Origin: Candidatus Aminicenantota bacterium
GTDB taxonomy: Bacteria > Acidobacteriota > Aminicenantia > UBA2199
NCBI GenBank assembly: GCA_026393775.1
Contig: JAPKZM010000254.1
Coordinates: 1-20,917, forward strand
Length of the DNA: 20,917 nucleotides
Direction: 5' to 3'
Within the stretch, counting starts at the first letter, position 1; the number at the start of each line of letters is the position of its first letter. Both the position numbers and the translations under genes were made by a program. The notes under the pieces were generated by a model that saw nothing but the letters and a program-made list of their open reading frames with translations, was not told the origin of the DNA and made no database searches. This document shows positions 1-8,126 of the stretch, in pieces.

Positions 1-115
1 TCTGGGCGATCTTATCCAGGCTGGCATAGATGAATATTCCGCCCAGGATCAAGCGGGCCACGACCTGGATCAACGGCGAGCCCAGCAATTTTTTCAGTTT
101 ATCTGGCAAAGGCAT
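1..115 (-). CDS. MauE/DoxX-like membrane protein, N-terminal fragment
   Basis: Only the first 38 codons are in the window; the gene runs off the left edge. The peptide starts MPLPDKLKKLLGS and continues into a hydrophobic helix around ILGGIFIYASLDKI. That pattern is typical of the first membrane segment of MauE/DoxX-family proteins, small four-helix inner-membrane proteins linked to periplasmic thiol/redox chemistry. The ATG at 115 is preceded by a strong GGAGG ribosome site and overlaps the end of the rhodanese gene by 17 bases, so the two are probably translated together. Pairing with a rhodanese supports a sulfur/redox role. The family call rests on a short fragment and is moderate; another small membrane protein is possible. 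Confidence 0.55.
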   Translation of the reverse strand, partial: MPLPDKLKKLLGSPLIQVVARLILGGIFIYASLDKIAQ

Positions 116-575
116 TGCCCCTCCGCTGCCAATCCCAGACCCCGCCCCGGTAGATCAGGAGGTCCTTGAATCCTTTTTCGTAGAGTTTGCCGGCCAGGTC
201 GGCGGCGTCGTCGCATTTTGGTCCGCCGCAATAGACGATAACCAGCCGGGCCGAGCGCAGCCGAGGGGACAGCGGCAACAGGGCCGCCGCGAATCTGGCG
301 ACCGGCAGGTTGACGGCCCCCGGGATATATCCCCGGCTGAACAACTCTGGAAGCCGGGCGTCAACCAACAAGACGCCTGGATCGCCGATCATCTGCCTGA
401 CCAAATCGGCGTCGGCTTCGCCAAACTGGACCTGCAGTTCGGGTTTGATCGCTCTCACGCGCACCTTGAACAGGAGCAGCGGCGTTTCGGAAAAATAGTT
501 GCGTCCCAAGCCGAAAATCACGCTGGCCAGGAGGATGATGAAAATTTCCAGTAAATTTTTTTTGCGCACAATCAT
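99..575 (-). CDS. Membrane-anchored rhodanese-like sulfurtransferase
   Basis: This is a 158-residue protein. Residues 8-25 form one hydrophobic segment that would act as an uncleaved anchor or signal, placing the rest outside the inner membrane. Residues 55-155 form a single rhodanese domain, with the DARLPELFSRGYIPGAVNLP signature at 72-91. The active-site loop YCGGPKC has the predicted catalytic cysteine at 116 and a second cysteine at 121, a CX4C arrangement rather than the usual arginine-containing loop. Rhodaneses carry sulfur as a cysteine persulfide; the second cysteine may allow disulfide redox instead, which is inference. The gene overlaps the MauE/DoxX-like gene downstream. The ATG at 575 has only a weak ribosome site. 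Confidence 0.85.
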   Translation of the reverse strand: MIVRKKNLLEIFIILLASVIFGLGRNYFSETPLLLFKVRVRAIKPELQVQFGEADADLVRQMIGDPGVLLVDARLPELFSRGYIPGAVNLPVARFAAALLPLSPRLRSARLVIVYCGGPKCDDAADLAGKLYEKGFKDLLIYRGGVWDWQRRGNAFAR

Positions 576-650
576 CGCGAATACTCGGGATCCGCGCTAT
601 TCCGCCCAGCGCTTTTTCAAGCAAATAAAGCGGGCATTACCGGGCGCCAC

Positions 651-712
651 GCTGCCGGCCCGACGGGCGGCGTCCACTTGGGGGCTGCCGGCCCGACGAC
701 CACCAGGCGGTT
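651..712. repeat. GC-rich palindromic repeat, diverged two-unit copy
   Basis: Two adjacent units each begin GCTGCCGGCCCGA. The first continues through CGGGCGGCGTCCACTTGGGG, and the second decays after CCCGACGACC. The same unit occurs in better condition at 5182-5251. This copy fills the gap between the 3' end of the cysteine-rich lipoprotein gene and the 5' end of the rhodanese gene. No gene is apparent in 576-752. Confidence 0.7.
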
Positions 713-752
713 CCGCTTACGCGGTTCTCTACGGGTCGAGCTTGTCCTCGAG

Positions 753-1076
753 TTATTTGATGGCGGCGAGAACTTTTTCAACTGTCGCCAAGGCTTGTTG
801 CTCGGTGAAGCTAAGCCCGCCCAAGCAATACTGGGTGACCAGCTGATTGGCAGCCGCCGTGCAATCGAGCCCGTTGCATGGGAATTTGACTGAGTTATCG
901 ACCATATAATAACAGTCCGTTTCAGTGCAGCAAGCATCGAAGACGTGGGTGCCGCATAAGGCTAGGTTGCCATTGCATACAGCTGCAGCTGCCGTTTTTT
1001 TGCAGCTTGTGCTGATCACGAATAAACAAGCGATAAAAATGACGCCGAATAAAACCGGTTTAGCTATTTTTTTCAT
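753..1076 (-). CDS. Small cysteine-rich putative lipoprotein
   Basis: I do not recognise a family. The 107-residue protein starts with a signal peptide (MKKIAKPVLFGVIFIACLFV) ending in STSC, an imperfect lipobox with serine at -3. The mature part is only about 80 residues and carries eight further cysteines, including an adjacent CC pair, which suggests several disulfides or metal binding in the periplasm. The C-terminal 30 residues look like an amphipathic helix (EQQALATVEKVLAAIK). The start at 1076 is chosen over upstream ATGs because AGGAGG lies 6 bases before it and a consensus promoter starts RNA about 16 bases upstream. The good promoter argues for a well-expressed, monocistronic gene. 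Confidence 0.75.
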   Translation of the reverse strand: MKKIAKPVLFGVIFIACLFVISTSCKKTAAAAVCNGNLALCGTHVFDACCTETDCYYMVDNSVKFPCNGLDCTAAANQLVTQYCLGGLSFTEQQALATVEKVLAAIK

Positions 1077-1098
1077 AATAGTCCTCCTTAGACCTCGC

Positions 1099-1128
1099 AT
1101 TATATGGGATAGAATAATCAAATGTCAA
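1099..1128 (-). promoter_or_regulatory. Sigma-70 consensus promoter of the cysteine-rich lipoprotein
   Basis: On the minus strand a perfect TTGACA (1123-1128) and a perfect TATAAT (1099-1104) are separated by 18 bases. Transcription would start near 1092, leaving a short leader containing AGGAGG. Confidence 0.8.
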
Positions 1129-1171
1129 CCACATTAATTCATTTTTTTGATTTTATTTTTTCCAAATTAAT

Positions 1172-1201
1172 GAATCAATGAAAAACAGATGCGATTGATT
1201 C
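1172..1201. other. AT-rich inverted repeat between comM and the lipoprotein gene
   Basis: GAATCAAT (1172-1179) and ATTGATTC (1194-1201) form an 8-base perfect stem with a 14-base loop just past the end of comM. On the plus strand it is followed by CTTTTT-like sequence, but no plus-strand gene precedes it. On the minus strand no T-run follows. It may be a weak end signal for comM or an operator; neither is shown. Confidence 0.3.
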
Positions 1202-1216
1202 TTTTTCCGCGGATTT

Positions 1217-2749
1217 TTAAAACCGGGACAGGTCCAGCGAACGGTACTGCAACGCCTCCTGGACGTGTTGGGGAGCGATCTTTTCCACCTTTTCCAGGTC
1301 GGCGATGGTCCGGGCCACCTTCAATACCTTGAAATAGCCGCGAGCGCTCAGGTCGAATTTATCCACGGCCATTTGCAGCAGCCGGCCGCCTTCCCCATCC
1401 AGGGGGCAAAATTTCTTGATCTCGTGATTTTTCATCTGGCCGTTGGCGAATATTTTCTTTTTCAAAGGCTGGAAGCGCCGCAGCTGGATATCGCGGGCCG
1501 CCACCACCCGCTTCCTGATATCGCCGGAACTCTCGGCCGCGGCCGTTGACGTGATCTCTTCCAGCTTGACTTTTTTCACTTCGAGCTGCAAGTCGATGCG
1601 GTCGAGCAGCGGCTTGGAAAGCTTGGCGTAGTAGTGCCGCTTTTGCGCCATGCTGCCGGCATAATACCCGGCATCTCCCAACCCGATGGAATCCTGGCTG
1701 GGATTCATGGCCGCGATCAGCATGAAACGGGCCGGGAAGGTCGAGGATGTCAGCGATCGGGAAACCGTGATCCGGCCGTCCTCCAGCGGCTGGCGGAGAA
1801 CTTCCAGGGCCGATTTTTTAAAATAAGGCAGCTCGTCAAGGAAGAGCACCCCGTTGTGGGCCAGCGAAATCTCGCCGGGCAGCGGATACTTGCCGCCGCC
1901 GCTGATGCCGACATCGGAGATGGTATGGTGCGGCGAGCGGAAGGGGCGGCTTCTGATCAAGCCTCCCTTTTCGCCCAACAGCCCGGCGGCACTGTAGGTC
2001 AGCGACGTTTCCAGCACTTCATCATCGCTCATGTCGGGCAGGATGGACGGCAATGCCTTGGAGATCATCGATTTTCCCGATCCCGGCGGCCCGATCATCA
2101 GGACGTTGTGAAAACCGGCAGCGGCGATTTCCATCGCCCGCTTGGCCAGGTATTGGCCCTTGATCTCCGCAAAATCGTTTTCGCAATCCTGTTCACGGTG
2201 TTCCCCGGCCTCGCCGCGGAACGGAACGAAATGGGCCGGGTTTTGGATCAGGTCGATAACCTCGGTCAGGTTTTTCAGGGGGTAGACCTCGATGCCGCCG
2301 ACGAACGCGGCTTCATGACGGTTGGCAAAGGGGATGACGATGCCGCGAAAACCTCTCTGGCGGGCGAACAGGGAAATGTTCAGCACCCCTTTGACCGGGT
2401 TCAAGTCGCCGTTGAGGTTCAATTCGCCGTAGAAGAGCAGCTCGTTGAAGGCTGGACTCTCCAGGTGGTAGCGGTTTTTTATGATGCCCACGGCCATGGG
2501 CAGGTCCAGTGCCGATCCCTCCTTGCGCACGTCGGCCGGAGACAGGTTGATGACGATCTTGGTGGCCTGGGGATAATCGAAATTGGACTGGCTGATCGCC
2601 AGTTTCAATCGCTCGCGGCTTTCCTTGACCGCGTTATCGGGCAGGCCGACGATGACGATGCCGGGGATTCCGCGCGAGAAACCGACCTCCACCTCAGTGG
2701 CCATCACGTCCAAGCCATTGAGCACCGCGGAATTGATGCGGCTGATCAT
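1217..2749 (-). CDS. comM: YifB/ComM-family Mg-chelatase-like AAA+ ATPase
   Basis: The 510-residue length is normal for this family. Residues 1-175 are the Lon-protease-like ChlI domain (MISRINSAVLNGLDVMATEV, NLSPADVRKEGSALDLP). Walker A is GPPGSGKS at 220-227 and Walker B is VLFLDE at 301-306. The C-terminal third is the Mg-chelatase C domain ending in YRSLDLSRF. ComM forms a hexameric helicase that drives branch migration during integration of imported DNA in natural transformation; YifB proteins are also widespread in bacteria not known to be competent. The ATG overlaps the stop of the upstream transglycosylase gene (ATGA, 2746-2749), implying coupled translation. All core motifs are intact. 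Confidence 0.93.
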   Translation of the reverse strand: MISRINSAVLNGLDVMATEVEVGFSRGIPGIVIVGLPDNAVKESRERLKLAISQSNFDYPQATKIVINLSPADVRKEGSALDLPMAVGIIKNRYHLESPAFNELLFYGELNLNGDLNPVKGVLNISLFARQRGFRGIVIPFANRHEAAFVGGIEVYPLKNLTEVIDLIQNPAHFVPFRGEAGEHREQDCENDFAEIKGQYLAKRAMEIAAAGFHNVLMIGPPGSGKSMISKALPSILPDMSDDEVLETSLTYSAAGLLGEKGGLIRSRPFRSPHHTISDVGISGGGKYPLPGEISLAHNGVLFLDELPYFKKSALEVLRQPLEDGRITVSRSLTSSTFPARFMLIAAMNPSQDSIGLGDAGYYAGSMAQKRHYYAKLSKPLLDRIDLQLEVKKVKLEEITSTAAAESSGDIRKRVVAARDIQLRRFQPLKKKIFANGQMKNHEIKKFCPLDGEGGRLLQMAVDKFDLSARGYFKVLKVARTIADLEKVEKIAPQHVQEALQYRSLDLSRF

Positions 2750-4140
2750 CCGCCCCCGTAGGGAATGATCAGGCTCATGCCCGGTCGGATGAGGTTGGAT
2801 TTCAATCCGTTGGCCCTTTTAATGGCACTGACAGACGCGCGGTGCCGAAGGGAGATGGAATAGAGGCTGTCGCCGGAGCGGACCCGGTAAAAATTATACT
2901 TGGGGACCTTGTCCGGCGGGATTCTTTCCAGGCCGGCCAGAAGCGCTTCGTCGGCGCCGGCGGGAATGCGCAAACGGTACTCCGCCAGGTTGCTGGGAGT
3001 GATATCCCGCAGCAGCTCCGGGTTGAGCCGCTTCAGCTCCGCGTAGGGCATGTCCAGCAAGGCGGCGATGCGGTTCAAGCTGGCCGGCGAAGGGACGGTG
3101 GTCGTCTGGCTGTTCTTCAGGACAAAGTCAGCCGGATCGGTCGAGAAGCCGTATTCCTTGGGCGAACGGGCAATGATCAGGGAAGCCAGAAAGGCCGGCA
3201 CGTAGTTCTTGGTCTCGCGGCGAATGTGGCGCGACTGGTTGATCTCGAAAAAATCGGACGTGCGCAAAACCCGCATCGCCTTGTTGAGGCGGCGGGGGCC
3301 GCCGTTGTAGCAGGCTAGGACGATGTACCAGTCGTTGTACTCTTCGTAAAGGCGCTTCATGAAACGGGCGGCGGCGTCAGCCGCTTTGAAAGGATCGAGC
3401 CTTTCATCGACCTGCCAGTCGACCCGCAAGCCGAAGAGCCTGGCCGTAGCCGCCATGAATTGCCAGGTGCCCTTGGCCCTGGCCCGCGAACTCGCGTCGA
3501 CCCTGAAGCCGCTTTCGATGATCGGCAGATAGGCCAAATCCTCGGGAATTTCATTTTTACGGAAAATTTCCTTGAAACTTTCGATGAATTCCTGCGAACG
3601 GTCCAAGGCCCGCTGAATGCCCTCATGGCGGATCGTCTGGAAGGCCTTGAGAAAGGATACCACCTGGGAATTGACGATCACCGGAATGCTGTAGGTAACC
3701 ACCGCAGTTTCGCTCACTTTTTGCTGCAGATCCTGAACATCTTTTTCCGAAGGTGAAAAAAGCGGAGTGGAGATGACCTGATCGAGGAACGCCTCCTGCT
3801 GTTCGCTCTCCGGACCGCTCTTGTCTTTTAAAAAATTCAATTCGATGGCCGCGATTTTTTCGATGTAGCCGTTCAGCACATCCCGGGTATCGCTGCTGGG
3901 CCCGCCGGCGGCGGCGCTGTCCATCAGCAGGTCAAGCGTCCGGTCGAAGTAAGAGCGCGCCCCCGCCATGTCCCCTTTTTCCAGGCAGGTCTTGCCCTGC
4001 TGAAAGCAGCTCTCGGCCCGGGACAGCGGCGCCGTCGGCAGGTTCGCGTCCAGGGCCGGTTTGAGCCCGCTGCGAGCCGTTTGGCAGGCGAAAAAAAGCG
4101 AAATCAAGGCCAAGCCCGGGCAGAATTTAGCTTTTGACAT
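2746..4140 (-). CDS. LysM-containing lytic murein transglycosylase, MltD type
   Basis: This is a 464-residue envelope protein. The N-terminal signal ends in LFFAC, a plausible lipobox. A helical, TPR-like stretch lies at about 40-75. The SLT (GH23) domain covers roughly 185-310: the predicted catalytic glutamate is E209 in LPIIESGF, followed by AKGTWQFM and the late motif CYNGGPRRL. A LysM domain at 417-461 (YRVRSGDSLYSI to PGMSLIIPY) binds glycan. The enzyme would cleave peptidoglycan strands to 1,6-anhydromuramic ends in the periplasm. The ATG at 4140 is preferred to the preceding TTG. It overlaps the GTPase gene upstream by 14 bases and comM downstream by 4. Confidence 0.92.
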   Translation of the reverse strand: MSKAKFCPGLALISLFFACQTARSGLKPALDANLPTAPLSRAESCFQQGKTCLEKGDMAGARSYFDRTLDLLMDSAAAGGPSSDTRDVLNGYIEKIAAIELNFLKDKSGPESEQQEAFLDQVISTPLFSPSEKDVQDLQQKVSETAVVTYSIPVIVNSQVVSFLKAFQTIRHEGIQRALDRSQEFIESFKEIFRKNEIPEDLAYLPIIESGFRVDASSRARAKGTWQFMAATARLFGLRVDWQVDERLDPFKAADAAARFMKRLYEEYNDWYIVLACYNGGPRRLNKAMRVLRTSDFFEINQSRHIRRETKNYVPAFLASLIIARSPKEYGFSTDPADFVLKNSQTTTVPSPASLNRIAALLDMPYAELKRLNPELLRDITPSNLAEYRLRIPAGADEALLAGLERIPPDKVPKYNFYRVRSGDSLYSISLRHRASVSAIKRANGLKSNLIRPGMSLIIPYGGG

Positions 4141-5131
4141 CAAGTATTATATTTACCTTTTTGGTTTCAGGGTTCAATTCGACGGCGAATGAATGGAGCA
4201 CGCGCCCGTCGTTGCCCTTGACATCCACGGTCAGCCGGCCGTCGGCGCCACTGACCCTTTCGATCTTGGTCACCCGGGTCGGGTCCTCGATCACATTCAG
4301 CAAGGACCCGATGGACTTCGACTTGGGCTTGTCCGGGAAGGCGTCTTCCATTCTGGCCTCGGCGCCTTCGCGCACGGACGCGATCACCGCGGCTTCATCA
4401 TGCCGCGGCGCCGTTTGCACCGTCTCGATCGCCGGCATCGCTTCCATGCTGATTTTTTTCACCGGCAGGTCTTCCATTTTAAAGATTTGGTGGCTTGAGT
4501 CCATATCGAAATTGACGGCCATGCTCTGCGCCGAGACGGTGGCATGCTCCAGCGCCTCCTTGATCCTGGCCAGGGTCAGGGAGGAGATATCCCTCAGGGT
4601 TTCGATGACCCCCCGGCCGGAACTGGCTACCGCTTCGAAGTAAGGCCGGCGCAGATAGTTCAAATCGCTGTTCAATTTTTCCACCGGCAGGACATTTTTC
4701 AGATCCCGCTTGTTGTACTGGAAAACCAGGGGGATCTCCTCGAGGTTCTGGTTGTGGAAATTCAGATTATTTTTCAGGTTCTCGAAGCTTTCCAGGTTGG
4801 CTTGATCCATCAATTCCTGGGAATCGGCCACGAAAACGATGCCGTCGGCGCCTTTCAATACCAGCCTGCGGGTCGAGTCATAAAACACCTGCCCGGGGAC
4901 GGTGTACAATTGGAATTTGGTCTGGTAGCCCTTGAGCAGGCCGACATTGATCGGCAGCAGGTCGAAGAACAGGGTGCGTTCGATCTCCGTTTCCATGGAG
5001 ACCAGTTCACCTCGGGCGCGCGGATTGGTCACGGAAAAGATATATTGCAGGTTGGTGGTCTTGCCGCCCAAACCGGTGCCGTAATAGACAATTTTCGCGG
5101 TCACCTGCTTGGATGTGTGGTTGATGAGCAT
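4127..5131 (-). CDS. MglA-like Ras-superfamily GTPase with C-terminal extension
   Basis: The first ~195 of 334 residues match MglA-type small GTPases: P-loop GTGLGGKT at 18-25, TVPGQ at 77-81 in place of the usual DxxGQ, VFVADS near 99-104 and NKRD at 140-143. In myxobacteria MglA sets cell polarity and drives gliding and type IV pilus motility, with MglB as its activating partner. No MglB is visible here. About 135 residues follow the GTPase domain: a low-complexity linker, then a beta-rich end (GRLTVDVKGNDGRVLHSF, KKVNIILDVKS) that I do not recognise. The ATG at 5131 begins MLINHTSKQVTAKIVYYG, the usual MglA start, so upstream starts were rejected. It leads an overlapping run with the transglycosylase and comM. 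Confidence 0.88.
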   Translation of the reverse strand: MLINHTSKQVTAKIVYYGTGLGGKTTNLQYIFSVTNPRARGELVSMETEIERTLFFDLLPINVGLLKGYQTKFQLYTVPGQVFYDSTRRLVLKGADGIVFVADSQELMDQANLESFENLKNNLNFHNQNLEEIPLVFQYNKRDLKNVLPVEKLNSDLNYLRRPYFEAVASSGRGVIETLRDISSLTLARIKEALEHATVSAQSMAVNFDMDSSHQIFKMEDLPVKKISMEAMPAIETVQTAPRHDEAAVIASVREGAEARMEDAFPDKPKSKSIGSLLNVIEDPTRVTKIERVSGADGRLTVDVKGNDGRVLHSFAVELNPETKKVNIILDVKS

Positions 5132-5181
5132 ATTTCTCTTCCCCGGCTTTATTTTCGCATTTTTCCAGGGCAAAGTCAATT

Positions 5182-5251
5182 GCTACCGTCCCGAAGGGCG
5201 GTGTCCCCTTGGGGGGGCTGCCGGCCCGAAGGGCGGCGTCCCCTTGGGGGA
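5182..5251. repeat. GC-rich palindromic repeat, two 35-base units
   Basis: Units start at 5182 and 5217 and share CCCGAAGGGCGG followed by GTCCCCTTGGGGG. Read on the minus strand, the direction of the genes on both sides, each unit gives a C(TTCG)G-capped hairpin with one mismatch plus a GTCCCCCAAGGGGAC hairpin. It lies between the end of the metalloprotease-barrel gene and the start of the MglA-like gene. A diverged copy is at 651-712. Confidence 0.85.
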
Positions 5252-5282
5252 CCCCCATGGGATAGCAAGCAGGGTGATGTCT

Positions 5283-8117
5283 TTAAAAGTCGAAGCCGAT
5301 CCAGAAATTGATGCCGCTGTAGCTCGTATCCGCGAAATCGGTCCTATACACCCATTCCACATGAAACGGGTAGCCATAGAGGAAGAACTCGACCCCGTAT
5401 CCCAGAGAGGACAGGGAGTCCTGTAATTTCCCGTCTTTGTAAAAAACGAATGGCTGGTCGTTGAACCACAAAGCGCCCAGATCAAAAAAGAAAACGCCGC
5501 GGATGGGCCCGATGACGCCGATGGGGGTCAACGCCGCCGTGATGAGCGGGAAGCGGAACTCGGCATTGAAGAAGAAGCCCTTGTTGCCGACCAAGCTGCG
5601 GAAATCGGCCGCGCGCAGCGTATTGTTGCCGCCGCTCCAGAACAGCAACGGGTTCGTTCCGCCCGAATAAAAACCGCTCAGGCGGAAAGCGAGCAGGGAC
5701 TGGCTGTCGATGCGCAGGTACTTGCGGAAATCGCCTTCGAGGGTGTAGGCGTCCAACGAATCGGAAAAGAGGCCGAAGTATTTGCTAATGCCGAGTTTGA
5801 AGGTGTGGCCCATGTTCGGCCCATAATTGGCGAAGCGCGTGGTTTCCGAGACCAGCGCCAGTTCCAGCGGCATGGCCATGCCGTTGAAGAATTGGCCGTA
5901 GGGAAGCTTGTAACCGTAAAAGAACAGGTCCGAATCTTCGCGCTGGTGAAAAACCGAAAAATACAACTCGGCCCGGGTGGAACGATTGAACGGGTAGATC
6001 AATCCCACCTGCCCGCCGATCCGGCTGCGCAAGGAAAAATAATTCGTGTAGTCATACGAAAGATAATAGGCGTCGCCTTCGGAAAAGAGATGGGCGAAAT
6101 ACTGCAGCCGTCGCTGCTGGTTGAGATAGGTCAGGTGATAGGAGCGGTAGCCGTAAAAAGACGACAGATAGAAAACGAAATTCTGGTCGCCCAGCATGTC
6201 GCTAACGCCCAGGTAGGAAGAACCAAAAAAACCGCCGTTGGTATCCACGGCCACCGCGATCGGCGGCAGGCTGGTGATGATCAACTTTTCGAACGGCTTG
6301 TATTTTTTTGGGGCCAGAGTGAAGGGCAGTGCCGGTTCGGCGGCCGCGACGATGGGTGCGCTGCTGACGGCGGAAAACTGCGCCGGGCGCTTTTCCAGGA
6401 AAGCGCTGGCATCTTTTTTAAAGAGCAGAAAACTTCCCTTATGGTACGAAGAGATGACCAGCTGGCCTTTTTCATTGGGAATTTCCACCGGGAAAAAATT
6501 GCCGCTGCGCACGTTGCTGTGCCGGTAAAAAATCTTATTTTCCAGATCCAGCGAACAAATGTTGAAAGCGCCGCGTTCATCGGAGCTGTAATAGACCGTT
6601 TTGCCGTCAAGGGAGAAAGCGGGAGCGATATCGTTGTAGGCGCCGTCGTTCAGGCGCATGGCCAGGTCCGGGTTGGCCGTTGCCGCCAGGAACAGCTTGT
6701 TAAATTCACCGTCGCTGGCCGAATAAACGAACTGCTCGCCATCGGCCGAGATATCGACGGCTTTCACGTAGAGGCGGCCATTGGTCAATTTCCTGATCTG
6801 GCCGGAATGTAGATCGAGGGCGAAAAGAAACGATTGCAGGCCTTCGACCCCGGTGAAGTACAGCAGATTCTCGCTGGGGGAGAAAACCGGGGAGGACGCT
6901 TTCTGGATGGCCCCGACGTTGAACTTTTTCAGTTCCCGATTATCAAGAGCGTTCATCACGATCAGATACGTGTTCAGCTCCTGGCGGACGAAAAAGGCGA
7001 TGTTCTCCCCCCGGCGGTCCCAGCTGAAAGTGCGGCCGTCGGCTGGCACGAACTTGAACTCGATGCCGTCGTACGTTGACTTGTAACCCGGGGTGACGTT
7101 CTTGATCACCTTGCCGTCCTTGAGCGATACGATGATGATGTCAATCTTGTAGGTGCGGAAATTGACCGTGACCACGGCCAGCAATTCCCCGCCGGGAGAA
7201 ATCTGGTGGGAAAAGGAATAGGCGAAAGGAAAATCGGGGCCGATCAGGAAACTGTAATCTTCGGGGTTTTCACGGTCGATGAAAGTCTTGAAGCGGTTGC
7301 GGGCATATTTTTTGAACTCGAAATTGAAGGTCTTGGGCGTGAAATTGAATCGCTCCAGGAACGAACGCCGCTTGCCGATCAGATTGGGGCGGCGCATGCT
7401 GGTCAACAGGTCACAGACGCCCTTGCGACCGAATTTCTCAAAAAAGAATTCGTACATGAGATGGCCAAAATCGTACGGCATGCGGTTGGTGCCGGCCGAA
7501 CTGAAGATATCGCCGTCGTCCTGGATCTCGGGCATGCGGTCGCTTAAGACGCTGTCGATGACGGTCAGCATGCCGAAACTGTCCCAGTAACCGGTCATGA
7601 ATTCAGCCAGTCCTTCCATGACCCAATCGGGGGGGTTGAGGAAATCGAACATCCCGGTCCCGCGTCCCTTGTACAAAATCGTGTACTCGAAGATGTGCGT
7701 GAGTTCATGCTTCATCAACCTGGACATCTCCTCCTTCGAGCGGTTGCCGTAAACAACGATGCGGTTATAGGCCGGCTCGGCGAAACCCTCGAAGCTCCCG
7801 GGGGTAATAAGTCCCGGCCACAGGTTGGTCTGTTCCAGGTCGGTCTGCTTGTCATAATAAATGATCGGTGTCCGGTGATCGATGGTGACATTCAGAAAAT
7901 CGGAGAGCTCGTTGTACGCGTCCTCGGCCTGGCGGGCCAGGCGGGCGAGCAATTCCGGATTGTCGGTATAATGGAAAATGCGGAAGTTCTTGGTATCCGC
8001 GTATTTCCAGGGAAAGGCCTTGCGCACGATTTTGTTTTTCCCGTAAAAATAAGCGTACTGGGCGGAAACGCTGGCGGCGCACAACGCCAGAACAAGGGCC
8101 ATGATTGTTTTTTTCAT
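5283..8117 (-). CDS. Metalloprotease-like / TolB-like propeller / outer-membrane barrel protein
   Basis: This 944-residue protein has three parts. Residues 1-19 are a signal peptide. Residues 40-300 look like a peptidase of the MA clan: HELTH at 137-141 supplies two zinc ligands and the glutamate base, and WVMEGLAEF at 165-173 supplies the likely third ligand, so the site looks active. Residues 300-600 hold repeated beta-propeller blades of the TolB/PD40 type (SPGGELLAVV, SPSENLLYF, SLDGKTVYYSSDERG). Residues 640-944 are rich in alternating aromatic strands and end in FWIGFDF, typical of an outer-membrane barrel of the surface-antigen type. The combination suggests an outer-membrane protein with a periplasmic propeller and protease. 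It follows a lipoprotein gene by 9 bases. Confidence 0.85.
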   Translation of the reverse strand: MKKTIMALVLALCAASVSAQYAYFYGKNKIVRKAFPWKYADTKNFRIFHYTDNPELLARLARQAEDAYNELSDFLNVTIDHRTPIIYYDKQTDLEQTNLWPGLITPGSFEGFAEPAYNRIVVYGNRSKEEMSRLMKHELTHIFEYTILYKGRGTGMFDFLNPPDWVMEGLAEFMTGYWDSFGMLTVIDSVLSDRMPEIQDDGDIFSSAGTNRMPYDFGHLMYEFFFEKFGRKGVCDLLTSMRRPNLIGKRRSFLERFNFTPKTFNFEFKKYARNRFKTFIDRENPEDYSFLIGPDFPFAYSFSHQISPGGELLAVVTVNFRTYKIDIIIVSLKDGKVIKNVTPGYKSTYDGIEFKFVPADGRTFSWDRRGENIAFFVRQELNTYLIVMNALDNRELKKFNVGAIQKASSPVFSPSENLLYFTGVEGLQSFLFALDLHSGQIRKLTNGRLYVKAVDISADGEQFVYSASDGEFNKLFLAATANPDLAMRLNDGAYNDIAPAFSLDGKTVYYSSDERGAFNICSLDLENKIFYRHSNVRSGNFFPVEIPNEKGQLVISSYHKGSFLLFKKDASAFLEKRPAQFSAVSSAPIVAAAEPALPFTLAPKKYKPFEKLIITSLPPIAVAVDTNGGFFGSSYLGVSDMLGDQNFVFYLSSFYGYRSYHLTYLNQQRRLQYFAHLFSEGDAYYLSYDYTNYFSLRSRIGGQVGLIYPFNRSTRAELYFSVFHQREDSDLFFYGYKLPYGQFFNGMAMPLELALVSETTRFANYGPNMGHTFKLGISKYFGLFSDSLDAYTLEGDFRKYLRIDSQSLLAFRLSGFYSGGTNPLLFWSGGNNTLRAADFRSLVGNKGFFFNAEFRFPLITAALTPIGVIGPIRGVFFFDLGALWFNDQPFVFYKDGKLQDSLSSLGYGVEFFLYGYPFHVEWVYRTDFADTSYSGINFWIGFDF

Positions 8118-8126
8118 TTGGATTTC

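Noticed and set aside
1634..2761. 375-codon plus-strand frame opposite comM
   Set aside because: Lies antisense to the conserved AAA ATPase and shows no motifs.
5805..6812. 335-codon plus-strand frame opposite the barrel protein
   Set aside because: Antisense shadow of the propeller/barrel coding sequence.
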